From Alistipes sp. (GTDB lineage Bacteria; Bacteroidota; Bacteroidia; Bacteroidales; Rikenellaceae), in assembly GCF_020026455.1 (NCBI RefSeq), contig NZ_JAHHQJ010000003.1, forward strand, positions 1-64,000: DNA of 64,000 nt. The letters are read 5' to 3'. Shown piece after piece: positions 24,636 to 33,758 of the stretch. Position 1 is the stretch's first letter. Each line of letters starts with the position of its first letter. The translations under genes were made by a program, and so were the position numbers. The notes beneath the pieces are model-generated. The model saw only the letters and a program-made list of their open reading frames with translations, did not search any database and was not told the DNA's origin.

Positions 24636-26552
24636 TTATTTGGAAGGGGCATAGACCTCGAATTCATCCATGCAGACTTTTTTACTTGTGGAGTGCGGAG
24701 CCACAAATACGCGGAGATACTTTGCCTTGACACTCTTCGTGAACTGGAAGATCTTCCATCGCGCGTTATCCACCGTGGGCTTGAAGCGAACGCCGTTCGT
24801 AAGGCTCACCCACTCTTCGCCGTCGGTGCTGTAGACAAACTCGATGCAATCGGGCTCGGCATCGCTGACACTGCTGGGCATATGCCATCTAAAGCCCGAA
24901 ACGTCGTAAATCTTGTCCATGCCGATGATGAAGTTACCACCGTTGCGGCCCCACGCACGACTCGACGAATACAGGTATTTGGAATCATCGACGGAACCGT
25001 CGAACATCCACGCCTTCTTCTCGTCGTTGATGTTGAGAATACCCGGATCACCCGAAGAGTTCTGTCCCCGGTAGAAATCGACGGTCCAGGCCAGAGTGGG
25101 GGCAATCTTCTCTCCCGTCAAAGCCGTAGCCCCGACATTGATGTCCATGCCCTTGACGCTGATAAGCAGGTAGTGTACCAGCGGCTCTCTCACCACCAGA
25201 TTCATATTCTCGGGGGAATCGACGACAACGGGAATCAGGAACTCACCCGAGGTGATGCCCCGGAGGTCCACTTCCACGGGAACCTCGTCCGAATGCAGCA
25301 TGCCTTCCCGAACCGTGATCTCTTTCAGCGATACTTTGGAGGCATCGTATTCGTTGTAGTCGGTGCCGTTCTTGAGGTTGAACTTCCCGACAAGCGAGTT
25401 GTCCACGCTCAGGGCGAAAGAGGCTTCAAAGGAGACCGGACGCGAGAATTTCAGACAGATCCGATCGTCGATCGAACCGTCGACCGAACCATCGCTGTTG
25501 AGCACCAGCGCATGTTTGACCACCGATGCGGGCGAAAGCGCCACCACGATGCTTCCGCCGGCGGGGTTCATGTCCTGAATAGCCTCGCGCATGTACTTGT
25601 AAGGCATCGACGTATTGGCGTATTCATACTCCATGTGGTATGCTCCGAAACCGGCACCGAAACCTTGCTCGGGATTGAAACGGGCCATACCGAGCAGCGA
25701 ACCGACCACCGTGCCGTCCTGGCATTTGTGATTGACGCCTCCCGTTTTCCAGTAAGACTCGAAGTTTTCGGCAAAAATATATTGCTCCGGTTTCCAGCCC
25801 TTGGCAGCCGCGTTGTCGAAGCGCCTCTGGAGGTCCGTGTAGCCGGAGGAGGCGTAAGCCTGCACGATGCCGTAATCGAAGCACTCGGTCACCTCCCGCG
25901 AAGCCGCGAAAGGAACTCCGTCAATCATCAGCAGACGTCCCGTGCCCGACTTCGGCCCCACATACTTGCTCATGGCGAGAATCAGTTTGGTGAACAGTTC
26001 GTTGTCGTGCCCCACGAACGGTCCGTTGGCTCCGTAGCCCGGCTCGTAGTCGATGTCGATACCGTCGTAGTTGTACTTGTCCATCGAGTCCTTGCAGTAG
26101 GCCTTGGCATAGGCCTCGATCGCCTCGTCGGTATATTCTCCGCCACCGATCTCCGTCAGAAACGGCTCCGGCATTTTGTCCGAGAAGATGGTATAGGTCA
26201 CTTTCGTTCCCTTGATCTTCTGCACAAACTCCTTATCGGCCATCTGCTCGGGAGTGAGCGAGTGCCACTGGCTCCAGATCGAGATAATGTCCATCGAGTC
26301 AGGAGCGCTGACCAGACGGGTCTGATACGAAGCTCCCACGGCCGTCCAGGATCCGTACCAGCCGAAAGCAATCTTGTGCTTGGTCTTCTTGTACTCGCGC
26401 AACGCCTGGTAATAGGCATTATCGCGCAGAATGGGAGACTGCTGGTGAGGATGTTGGGTGATCTCCCGCTCGCTCTCGGTCCAGTCGGAGCACGATACTA
26501 GAGAGCCGCCCACCATGACGACAGCCAGAATATATTTGATGAATCTTTTCAT
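24636..26552 (-). CDS. GH18 endo-beta-N-acetylglucosaminidase-like lipoprotein
   Basis: 638 residues. Lipobox SLVSC, Cys21, followed by an acidic stretch suggesting surface display. The GH18 barrel covers about 55-350: IAFGWYGSW at strand 1 and YNYDGIDIDYEPGYG at strand 4, with the DxxDxDxE motif at residues 163-170 (Glu170 the catalytic acid). Residues of about 355-475 are a DUF1735 domain and the last 150 residues a discoidin/F5-8-type-C-like sandwich (FTKSVKAKYLRVFVAPHSTS). The layout matches Bacteroides GH18 enzymes such as BT3987 and BT1044 that release N-glycans from glycoproteins. Which N-glycan class it cuts cannot be told from sequence alone. Confidence 0.85.
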   Translation of the reverse strand: MKRFIKYILAVVMVGGSLVSCSDWTESEREITQHPHQQSPILRDNAYYQALREYKKTKHKIAFGWYGSWTAVGASYQTRLVSAPDSMDIISIWSQWHSLTPEQMADKEFVQKIKGTKVTYTIFSDKMPEPFLTEIGGGEYTDEAIEAYAKAYCKDSMDKYNYDGIDIDYEPGYGANGPFVGHDNELFTKLILAMSKYVGPKSGTGRLLMIDGVPFAASREVTECFDYGIVQAYASSGYTDLQRRFDNAAAKGWKPEQYIFAENFESYWKTGGVNHKCQDGTVVGSLLGMARFNPEQGFGAGFGAYHMEYEYANTSMPYKYMREAIQDMNPAGGSIVVALSPASVVKHALVLNSDGSVDGSIDDRICLKFSRPVSFEASFALSVDNSLVGKFNLKNGTDYNEYDASKVSLKEITVREGMLHSDEVPVEVDLRGITSGEFLIPVVVDSPENMNLVVREPLVHYLLISVKGMDINVGATALTGEKIAPTLAWTVDFYRGQNSSGDPGILNINDEKKAWMFDGSVDDSKYLYSSSRAWGRNGGNFIIGMDKIYDVSGFRWHMPSSVSDAEPDCIEFVYSTDGEEWVSLTNGVRFKPTVDNARWKIFQFTKSVKAKYLRVFVAPHSTSKKVCMDEFEVYAPSK

Positions 26553-26576
26553 TTTGAGTCGATTGTTTTAGGTTGA

Positions 26577-28133
26577 TTATTTCTTGTCCCACCAAAGTTT
26601 GGTATTGCCGGAATCCATGCCGCCAAGCAGACCGATCGCCTCGGTGACACCCGCGAGGTTGTTGGCATACTCCGAACGGGGGAAAGTCATGCGGCGCACC
26701 TGCGTCGAGGTGCTGACCTTGCCGCCACTCATGTTGTTGACGATGGGGATCACCCGGGGATAGCCCGTACGGCGGAACTCCGACCATGCCTCCTGTCCGT
26801 TGGGGAACATGGCGATCCACTTCTGGGTGATGATGCGCTCGAGCTTCAGCTCGGGGCTGTCGCCGGCGTTCCATTGTGCCGTGACGGTCGAAGGCTGCTG
26901 TGCGTCATACTTGGTAGTGGCCGCAGAGGCGTCCTTGAATGCCGCGGGCTGCTTTCCGCTGTCCATGTAGCTGTTGGCAGCATCGGCCGACAGACCGTTC
27001 TCCACAAACGAAAGGCGTACACCCTGCTTGTAGAACGTCTCGTCGTTGCCACCCATGTTCCAACCGAGCATGGCGCCCTCGGCACGCAGGAAAGCCACCT
27101 CCGAAGCCAGCAGCCAGACCACGGGGGTATCCTTGGCGACATTGGGCACCGAAAGAGCCTGGTAGTCGGCGGTGAGCATCGCATTCAGACCGCTGCGTAC
27201 GCCGTGATACTGCCCGTCCTTGCAAGGCTTGAAGAAAGCCGCCAGACGCGGATCCTCATAACCGTTCATATAGGCATCGATGGTAGCGCCCATACGGGTA
27301 TCCTTGTAGGCGTTCCACACCTCCTCCAGCGGGTTGTACACCTGGATGGACCCGTGGCTCTTGAGCAGGGCGTTGTCCTCCACGTTCTCGATCACACCGT
27401 CACGAACGGCCTCCTCGGCATACTGCTTCGCCAGCTGGGGCTCCACGAAACGGATGCGCATCGCCATACGGAGCTTCTCGGAGTTGGCCAGTTTCAGCCA
27501 CTTGGCATATTCGCCCTGGTAAATCAAATCCACCTTCTCCAGCGGACGGGCATTTCCGGCATTGGAGGTGTAGGTTTTCAGCACCTCGATGGCCGCGTTC
27601 AAATCCTTGAACAGGTTGGTATAGATGTCCTTCTGAGATTCGTAGGGGTTGTTCGGTTCGCCGAAGTGCGATACGGGCAGCGGACCGTAGATATCGGTCG
27701 TGCGCTGCAGGGACAGCACCTTCAGGACCTCGGCCACGGCAAAGGTGTCGTCGGTGATCTGCTTGTTGGCGTAGGCGTACTTCAGGTTGAGCCATGCGGG
27801 CATCACGTTGGTGAAAGCCACCGAGAAGGGGACATTGTTGTAGTCCGTACCGTCGAGGTCGTAGGTGCAGGTGTAACTGCCTCCGTTGAAGGCCTGGATG
27901 GGCGACAGATAACCGCCGAAGGCATCACCCATCAGGTTGCAGGCCCGCTGGAAAGCGTTGGCTCCCACATCGCTGCACGGAATGACGGCATCCATCTGCA
28001 TGGTGGTGATATAGGTTTTCTTATCAATCGTCTGCGCCGCGTCAGGATTGGTATTGAAGGAGTCGAAGTCGCCCGTGCAGGCCGCAAGAGCCAAGGCGGC
28101 AAACGAGCCCAAAATCGGATTATATCGTTTCAT
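26577..28133 (-). CDS. SusD-like outer-membrane lipoprotein (SusD-like_2 type)
   Basis: 518 residues, lipobox LALAAC with Cys19. The N-terminal FNTNPDAAQTIDKKTYITTM and the PAWLNLKYAYANKQITDDTF region belong to the SusD-like_2 branch. The body is TPR-like and ends in TKLWWDKK. SusD proteins form the lid of the SusC transporter and bind glycan at the cell surface. It starts 14 bases after the SusC gene and is followed after 24 bases by the GH18 gene. This SusD branch often accompanies GH18-containing PULs. Confidence 0.92.
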   Translation of the reverse strand: MKRYNPILGSFAALALAACTGDFDSFNTNPDAAQTIDKKTYITTMQMDAVIPCSDVGANAFQRACNLMGDAFGGYLSPIQAFNGGSYTCTYDLDGTDYNNVPFSVAFTNVMPAWLNLKYAYANKQITDDTFAVAEVLKVLSLQRTTDIYGPLPVSHFGEPNNPYESQKDIYTNLFKDLNAAIEVLKTYTSNAGNARPLEKVDLIYQGEYAKWLKLANSEKLRMAMRIRFVEPQLAKQYAEEAVRDGVIENVEDNALLKSHGSIQVYNPLEEVWNAYKDTRMGATIDAYMNGYEDPRLAAFFKPCKDGQYHGVRSGLNAMLTADYQALSVPNVAKDTPVVWLLASEVAFLRAEGAMLGWNMGGNDETFYKQGVRLSFVENGLSADAANSYMDSGKQPAAFKDASAATTKYDAQQPSTVTAQWNAGDSPELKLERIITQKWIAMFPNGQEAWSEFRRTGYPRVIPIVNNMSGGKVSTSTQVRRMTFPRSEYANNLAGVTEAIGLLGGMDSGNTKLWWDKK

Positions 28134-28147
28134 TGATGCTTGAAGTT

Positions 28148-31100
28148 TTAGAATTGGAGTCTGACACTAAAGCCCAAGGTGCGGGTGCTGGGCTGCATGA
28201 AGTAATCGAGTCCCTGATAGTAGGTGCCGGTCGAAGCAGTCACCTCGGGGTCGAACGGAGCCTTGTTGTAAATCATCCACAGGTTGCGTCCGACCAGAGA
28301 AACCGTCATTGCGACCTTGTCGTTGAACCACTTCGAGGGCAGGTCGTAGCCGATGGTCATCTCGCGCAGACGCACGTTGGTCATGTCATAGACATAATGC
28401 GAGAGCATCGACATGCCGTTGCCGCTGTTTGCGTAGAAGACCTTGGCATCGGGAATCTTCTGGTTCTCCGAAATCCAGACTCCGCCGTCCTCGCGAGCCT
28501 CGGCCGAAGCCTTCGATGCACCCCAACGGTCCATCAACGCCTGTGTGGCCGATGCTCCGTGACCGCCGATGCGCGCATCGAACAGGATGCCCAGGTTGAC
28601 CCCCTTGTAGGAGAACTGGTTGTTCCATCCCAGACGGCACTTGGCTTCGGTATTGCCTCCGTAGATCCACGTGTTGGGATCGGTGGTAACGGTGTTGGTG
28701 TTGGGATCAACATAGATTTGGCCCTGGTCGTCGGTTTTCAGACCCGTTACATAGAAGTCGCCGATCGAACCGCCCTTGCGAATCTTCATGCGGTAGCCGC
28801 CGTAGTCCCGGTTGACCTCCGAGATGTTGACCAGATTGCCGGTCACGTCGCGTGTCCCTTCGGGCACCAGTTCCTTGATTTCGTTGCGGTTCATCGAGAA
28901 GTTCACGTTGGTCGACCAGCGGAAGTCGTTCCACTTGTTCTTGTAGCCCAATACAGCCTCAATACCCCAGTTATTCACCTTTCCGGCGTTGATGAAGGCA
29001 CGCTTGTAACCCGACGAAGGGGGAGCGTCGTAGCTGAACAGCTGGTTGTAGGTATTGGTGTTGTAGTAGGTGAAGTCCATCCAAATCTTGTTCTTCAGGA
29101 ATTTGGCGTTCAGACCCACCTCAAACGACTTGGTGCGTTCGGGCGTCAGGTTCACGGCCGGGGCGTAGGTGTCCGAGGAGACGATACCGCCCGTCTGAAT
29201 GGGGGTGTTGACTCCGGTGATGAAACGCTGAGGCGCATTGCCAACCTCGGCGTACGAAGCGCGGACCTTCAGGAAGGAGATGCCGATCTTCTCGGTGTCG
29301 CACATGGAGGAGATGACAGCCGACAAACCGACCGAGGGATAGAAGATGTTGGTGTCGGGCGTGTTGGCCAACTGCGAAGCCCACTCGTTGCGCGCCGTCA
29401 CGTCGAGGAACAACATGCTGTTCCAGCCGATCTGTGCCGTCGCATAGATGGCCTGACGCTGGTCGTGGTAGCGGTCGGCATAGGGAATTGTCTGCGAGTG
29501 GTTCATGTTGATGTTGGTGACGGAGAACTTGTTGGGAAGGGTGGCGAGGTGACCCTCGAAACCCTGACCGTCGTTCTTGTCGTCCAGCAGGCTGGCACCC
29601 AGATTCACCGACAGCGAGAGTTTGTCGTTGCAGAAGTTCTTGTTGATCGAGAGCAGGGCATCGGCATAGAGGTTGTTGTGGAGAATCTTGTTGTTCTGAA
29701 AGTTACCGTACTCCGATGCGAACAGGCGGTTCGACGATGCGTAGATCTTGCGGGTGTAGTTCATCGCCATGTTATCGGCACGCACACGTCCCGTCAGCGT
29801 AATCCAGTCGGCGATGTCCCACTTCAGGGTCGCGTTGAACGAATAACGGTGTGCGGTGTTCTCGAACAGCTGGCGGTTGGTGACCCACCACGGGTTCTCA
29901 ACGCCGGTGATGAACTCCAGCGGCCAGAACTGCTTCATGTAGCCGGCCGTAGCGTCGTAACGCTCGTAGACCTCGTATCTGGCGATATCGTCGCCGCGGG
30001 GGAACAGATAGATGGGGATCAGGGGGTTGTGATACAGACCCTGAATCAGGGGGTTGCGCTTGTACTGACGCATGTAGGTCGCGCTCAAATCCATGGTCAG
30101 CTTGTCCTTGATGAGCATCGTCGTATTGCGAACCGAGAAGTTGTAACGGTTGTAGACGTTGTTGGGGATAATACCGCGCGAATTCAGGGTCGCAGCCGAG
30201 AAATAGGTCTGGTTGATCTTCGTACCGCCCGAAATCGAAAGAGCGTTGGTCTCTTCGAAGCCGGTCTGGAAGAAATCTTCGGGATCATACGACGAAGGGG
30301 TCTCCAGCTTGGTGCCCCAGCTCATCGAGGGAGATGTGAGGTCGGTGCCATAGGTGTTCTGGAACTCCGGCATCACGAAGGTCGACGAGAAGGTGGTGTT
30401 GTTCGAGTAGTTGACCCTCACGCGGCCTTCCTCGCCTTTCTTGGTGGTGATGACGATGACACCGTTGGCACCCTGTGAACCGTAGAGGGCGGCAGCCGTG
30501 GCACCCGACAGCACGGTCATCGACTCGATATCCTCGGGGTTCAGGTTGGAGATACCCTCGAAATCACCGCCATCGGGGGTTTCGAACGTGCCGTCGGTCT
30601 GCTCCGAACGCAGGTCGGGCATGGGAATACCGTCGATTACGTAGAGCGCATTGTTGTTGCCGCTGATGGACTTCACACCTCGCATCACGACACGCGACGA
30701 ACCGCCGACACCCGAGGCGCTGGCGTTAATCTGCAGACCGGCGACCTTACCCGACAGTGCGTTGATGAAGTTGGCATCCTTCACCGTGTTCACCAGTTCG
30801 CCGCCCACTTCCTGGACATTGTAGGTCAGCGATTTCTCCTCGCGCTTGATACCCAGGGCCGTCACCACGACGGCATCCATGTTCATGGCCTGTTCCCGAA
30901 GCGTGATATCGATCATCGAACGGTTGGCAACCGCCACCTCCAGCGGCTCATAGCCCAAGTAGTTGACCTGAAGTACGGCCTGACCGGCAGGGGCCGGCAC
31001 ATCGATTCTGTAGGCTCCGTCGGCGTCGGTGGTGACACCGATGGTGGTACCCTTGACCAGGACAGCCGCCCCAATCACGACCTGACCTTTGGAATCCTTC

Positions 31101-31468
31101 ACGACACCTTTCACGGTGCGCGAACGGGAGTTGTCCTGTTGCTGCAGGCTGAGGATGATGTTCGAGCCGTTGATTTCGTAATTAATATCGGTACCGTTGA
31201 CCATCTGCGTCAAGGCTGCCGGCACGGTGCTTTCCGTCACATCTACGGTCGTGGTGATCTTGTCGACACCAATACCCTTATCGTAGATGAACAGGTATTT
31301 GGTTTGTTTCTCTATTTCACTCATGACCTGCGACATCGTGACCTGACGCATGTGAATGGTGACACTGGCTGCCTGTGCCCATGCGGTTTGGACCATCAAA
31401 AGGCCTAAAAGCGCAGAGAAGAGCGAGATTATCAAGCTTTTATTATGCTTGATATTTTTATTCTTCAT
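28148..31468 (-). CDS. SusC/RagA TonB-dependent transporter with STN signalling domain
   Basis: 1106 residues. Signal peptide ends TAWAQ (about 32). Residues of about 35-110 are an STN domain (IHMRQVTMSQVMSEIEKQTK), the periplasmic signalling domain that contacts a FecR anti-sigma factor. A CarboxypepD-like domain follows (RTVKGVVKDSKGQVVIGAAV), then the plug with MDAVVVTALGIKREEKSLTY as TonB-box region, and a 22-strand-type barrel ending GFSVRLQF. The STN domain and the upstream FecI/FecR pair show trans-envelope induction by the transported glycan. The predicted antisense RNA covers its start codon neighbourhood and leader. Confidence 0.95.
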   Translation of the reverse strand: MKNKNIKHNKSLIISLFSALLGLLMVQTAWAQAASVTIHMRQVTMSQVMSEIEKQTKYLFIYDKGIGVDKITTTVDVTESTVPAALTQMVNGTDINYEINGSNIILSLQQQDNSRSRTVKGVVKDSKGQVVIGAAVLVKGTTIGVTTDADGAYRIDVPAPAGQAVLQVNYLGYEPLEVAVANRSMIDITLREQAMNMDAVVVTALGIKREEKSLTYNVQEVGGELVNTVKDANFINALSGKVAGLQINASASGVGGSSRVVMRGVKSISGNNNALYVIDGIPMPDLRSEQTDGTFETPDGGDFEGISNLNPEDIESMTVLSGATAAALYGSQGANGVIVITTKKGEEGRVRVNYSNNTTFSSTFVMPEFQNTYGTDLTSPSMSWGTKLETPSSYDPEDFFQTGFEETNALSISGGTKINQTYFSAATLNSRGIIPNNVYNRYNFSVRNTTMLIKDKLTMDLSATYMRQYKRNPLIQGLYHNPLIPIYLFPRGDDIARYEVYERYDATAGYMKQFWPLEFITGVENPWWVTNRQLFENTAHRYSFNATLKWDIADWITLTGRVRADNMAMNYTRKIYASSNRLFASEYGNFQNNKILHNNLYADALLSINKNFCNDKLSLSVNLGASLLDDKNDGQGFEGHLATLPNKFSVTNINMNHSQTIPYADRYHDQRQAIYATAQIGWNSMLFLDVTARNEWASQLANTPDTNIFYPSVGLSAVISSMCDTEKIGISFLKVRASYAEVGNAPQRFITGVNTPIQTGGIVSSDTYAPAVNLTPERTKSFEVGLNAKFLKNKIWMDFTYYNTNTYNQLFSYDAPPSSGYKRAFINAGKVNNWGIEAVLGYKNKWNDFRWSTNVNFSMNRNEIKELVPEGTRDVTGNLVNISEVNRDYGGYRMKIRKGGSIGDFYVTGLKTDDQGQIYVDPNTNTVTTDPNTWIYGGNTEAKCRLGWNNQFSYKGVNLGILFDARIGGHGASATQALMDRWGASKASAEAREDGGVWISENQKIPDAKVFYANSGNGMSMLSHYVYDMTNVRLREMTIGYDLPSKWFNDKVAMTVSLVGRNLWMIYNKAPFDPEVTASTGTYYQGLDYFMQPSTRTLGFSVRLQF

Positions 31469-31475
31469 ATATTTG
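31468..31475 (+). promoter_or_regulatory. -7 box for antisense RNA over susC leader
   Basis: The plus strand carries TATATTTG, an exact TAnnTTTG match, touching the first base of the susC ATG. The -33 position is poor (only a TTG at 16-base spacing, 31449-31451). Confidence 0.45.
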
Positions 31476-31481
31476 TTATTG

Positions 31482-31571
31482 AAGGGTAAATGATTTAATT
31501 CTCAAAGCTGATTTTTTGAATCCGTCGTTATCCTGCATCCGGAACTGTTGGCGCAGTTCCGGATGTTTTTT
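31482..31571 (+). ncRNA. Predicted cis-antisense small RNA opposite the susC leader
   Basis: About 90 bases, from a TAnnTTTG box at 31468-31475 to a strong terminator at 31536-31571. It runs opposite to fecR and susC, which flank it on the minus strand. It would be fully complementary to the susC 5' leader, including the region just before the start codon. DonS-type antisense RNAs are known to repress N-glycan (Don) PULs in Bacteroides fragilis, and this PUL has the same kind of content (GH18, ECF/anti-sigma). The start site is estimated and the -33 box is weak; expression is not shown. Confidence 0.5.
31536..31571 (+). terminator. Plus-strand intrinsic terminator between fecR and susC
   Basis: Perfect 12-base stem CATCCGGAACTG / CAGTTCCGGATG (31536-31547 and 31554-31565), 6-base loop, then six T (31566-31571) on the plus strand. 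The T-run is absent on the minus side, so it cannot be the terminator of the minus-strand fecI-fecR transcript and implies a plus-strand RNA. Confidence 0.88.
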
Positions 31572-31707
31572 CATATGCTGTAAATCCGAACAGGGAGGTA
31601 ACGACCAAAGGAGTGTTGGAAGATAGGCTGGTCTTAGCTCATGGGCAGTTGAAGTTTTTAAAAGGTTAGTATCTGTTGGTTGTGAGGCGGCGGTTGGGTC
31701 TACGGGT

Positions 31708-32643
31708 CTAATAGATGACGAGTTGTCTGGTATCGTGGTTGTAGGTGTAGTTGAACTTGCAGTTGTGTTGCAGGATGCTCAGGGCGTGTTCCAAGCCGTC
31801 CGAAATACGGATCTTACCCATGGCCTTCAGTTCGGGAATCTCCTTCAGCCGCACGTCGATTTGCACGCCGTAGCACAGTTCCAGTCGCTCCAGCATCTCC
31901 GGCAACGTGTGGTCGGAGATCTGGATCAAATCCTCGGTCCACAGATATTCGTTGGCATCGTTCGATTCGGAGAGCATCAGCAGACCGTCGGAGAGCAGCC
32001 TTACGCGCTGGTTGGGACGGAGAATCACCTGCTGGTCGCTGCCGTGCGACGAGACTTTCACACTGCCGTCGATGAGCATCGTCGTGAAGGTCTGCTCTTC
32101 CCGGTTGGCATTCACATTGAATTTGGTGCCGAGCACCTCCACTTCACAGGCGTAGGTGTCGACAATGAAGGGGCGCTGCCTGTCTTTGGTGACATCGAAC
32201 AACGCCTCACCCTCCAGACTCACGCGACGCAGGTCGCCGGTAAACAGGGCGGGGTATTCCAACGAAGCCCCCGAGTTGAGCCACACTTTCGTACCGTCCT
32301 GCAGGGTGAGCTGGATGCGCTGGCCTTCGCCGGCTGCGATTTGGGTGGTCAGATGCTGCCAGTTTTCCTGTTGGCGGGCGACGTATACCCGACCGAGACC
32401 GACGGCCAGCAGCACGACGGCTGCGGCCTCCACGACATAACGGGAGATTTTTCGCCACGAGATGCCGATCCTTCTGACAACCAGTGGCTCGGGACCGTGC
32501 AGCAACAGGGCATTGTAAACGGCGCGTTCATGGTCGAACAGCCGGCGGTTCCGGGGCGAGGCATCCAACCAGTCCATCAAGGCCTGCTGCTCCGCCATGT
32601 CGGCTTCACCTCGGAAAAAACGGTATAAAATCTCTTGATCCAT
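31708..32643 (-). CDS. FecR-family anti-sigma factor of the GH18 PUL
   Basis: 311 residues from the ATG at 32643 (the frame extends upstream to a GTG). N-terminal cytoplasmic sigma-binding part (MDQEILYRFFRGEADMAEQQ, ALMDWLDASPRNRR), one membrane helix at about 72-90 (YVVEAAAVVLLAVGLGRVYV), then the periplasmic FecR domain (GQRIQLTLQDGTKVWLNSGA) and a C-terminal DUF4974 domain (LPEMLERLELCYGVQIDVRL). It holds the adjacent sigma factor at the membrane until SusC with bound ligand signals through its STN domain. It lies 92 bases after the sigma gene on the same strand. Confidence 0.93.
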   Translation of the reverse strand: MDQEILYRFFRGEADMAEQQALMDWLDASPRNRRLFDHERAVYNALLLHGPEPLVVRRIGISWRKISRYVVEAAAVVLLAVGLGRVYVARQQENWQHLTTQIAAGEGQRIQLTLQDGTKVWLNSGASLEYPALFTGDLRRVSLEGEALFDVTKDRQRPFIVDTYACEVEVLGTKFNVNANREEQTFTTMLIDGSVKVSSHGSDQQVILRPNQRVRLLSDGLLMLSESNDANEYLWTEDLIQISDHTLPEMLERLELCYGVQIDVRLKEIPELKAMGKIRISDGLEHALSILQHNCKFNYTYNHDTRQLVIY

Positions 32644-32735
32644 GCCTGTCGGTAAAAGTTCTTTTTCGGTCCTTTTTCCTATATAGCACTTCACAAAGAC
32701 GGATTCCCGCCAAAATCCTTATTTTTTTGATTTTT

Positions 32736-33335
32736 TTATGAAAAAATCATGAAGATCAGGTTTAGCGCCGCTGCCGGGAGGTAATCCTGAAGCACTTTTC
32801 GGAGCTGTTGCATCGATTTTTCCAATTCGGTTTCCACGCGTCGTTCGGTGATGTTCAGACGCTGGGCGATCTCCCGATAGGAGAGGTACTCCTGTTTTCG
32901 GGCATAGAACACCTGACGCGTCAGTTCCGGCATGCGGTCGACACACGTCTTGACCAGCGAGCGGATTTCGTCGGTGAAGAGGAGGCTGATGTCGCATTGC
33001 TCCAACGAGCGGATGTTCTCGTCGAGAATTTGCTGCTGCAGCTGGCTGATCCGGTTTTGGATCCGGGCCCGGGATCTGAGGGTACGCAGGTAGTTGAGGC
33101 TTTTGTGGCGGACGGTGGTCAGCACATATGCCGCGGGGTTGGAGGGATCCTCAATCCGGTCACGGTTCTCCCAGAAATAGACGAAGGAATCGGTGACAAT
33201 ATCCTCGGCCACACACGAATCCTGCACATAGCCGTAGGCGAAATTCTCGAAACGCGTTTTATGGGCTTCGTAGAATTTCCTGAATTCGGACTCGTCTCCG
33301 AATCGGTCCGTTATGTTCATATTGAGCTGATCCAT
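32736..33335 (-). CDS. FecI-like ECF sigma factor of the GH18 PUL
   Basis: 199 residues. Region 2: KTRFENFAYGYVQDSCVAED, then IVTDSFVYFWENRDRIED and AAYVLTTVRHKSLNYLRTLR. Region 4: MPELTRQVFYARKQEYLSYR, then EIAQRLNITERRVETELEKS. This is the Bacteroidetes sigma-70 family typical of FecI/FecR/SusC systems. A hydrophobic tail (AAALNLIFMIFS) ends the protein. It is the first gene of the regulatory pair, transcribed from its own promoter near 33.53 kb, and should activate the susC operon downstream. Confidence 0.93.
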   Translation of the reverse strand: MDQLNMNITDRFGDESEFRKFYEAHKTRFENFAYGYVQDSCVAEDIVTDSFVYFWENRDRIEDPSNPAAYVLTTVRHKSLNYLRTLRSRARIQNRISQLQQQILDENIRSLEQCDISLLFTDEIRSLVKTCVDRMPELTRQVFYARKQEYLSYREIAQRLNITERRVETELEKSMQQLRKVLQDYLPAAALNLIFMIFS

Positions 33336-33519
33336 CTCTCGCTACGCGAATTCGGTCCCCGACTGTCCGATCCCCGGGCTGCCGATTTACAGGGACCTGC
33401 GCATCGGCAAGCCGCCCGAATCCATTCGCTTTGTTTTAATGATGTCAATCGGTATAATGGATATATGTATGGATATTCATCGGAACGAACATGAAATTTG
33501 TCAACTGCAAGGTTTTATG

Positions 33520-33551
33520 CAAAATTATGCTATTTTGCGATAATTTGCAAT
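33520..33551 (-). promoter_or_regulatory. fecI promoter with overlapping dyad
   Basis: Minus strand: ATTG (33551-33548), 20-base spacer, TAATTTTG (33527-33520). The same stretch carries inverted repeats, TGCAAAATTAT at 33518-33528 against ATAATTTGCA at 33540-33549, which could bind a regulator. The leader to the ATG at 33335 is about 180 bases. Confidence 0.65.
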
Positions 33552-33726
33552 TAATCTTCTTCCGACAGAGAAAAAACACCCCTTGCACAGGATACCCGGC
33601 CCATACTCCGCACCTCCGCACCACCCTTTCGGATCGCGGCGCATACCGGCAGAAGCCCAAGGGCCGACGGTTTCGGAAGGAGAGCACCCGGCACCCGGCA
33701 GCTGGCAGCCGGCGGCGGCATGAAGC

Positions 33727-33758
33727 AAAAATGCCCAGAGGCGGAAAACAGCCTCCGG
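33727..33758 (-). terminator. Terminator of the GH144/GH3 PUL
   Basis: Minus strand: 8-base stem CCGGAGGC / GCCTCTGG (one G-U; 33751-33758 and 33735-33742), 8-base loop, then GCATTTTT (complement of A at 33727-33731). It lies about 30 bases past the metallophosphoesterase stop. Confidence 0.75.

Noticed and set aside
23313..26501. Long open frame opposite the GH18 and LamG genes
   Set aside because: Same His/Arg/Val-rich antisense character; the minus-strand genes carry lipoboxes and a GH18 active site.
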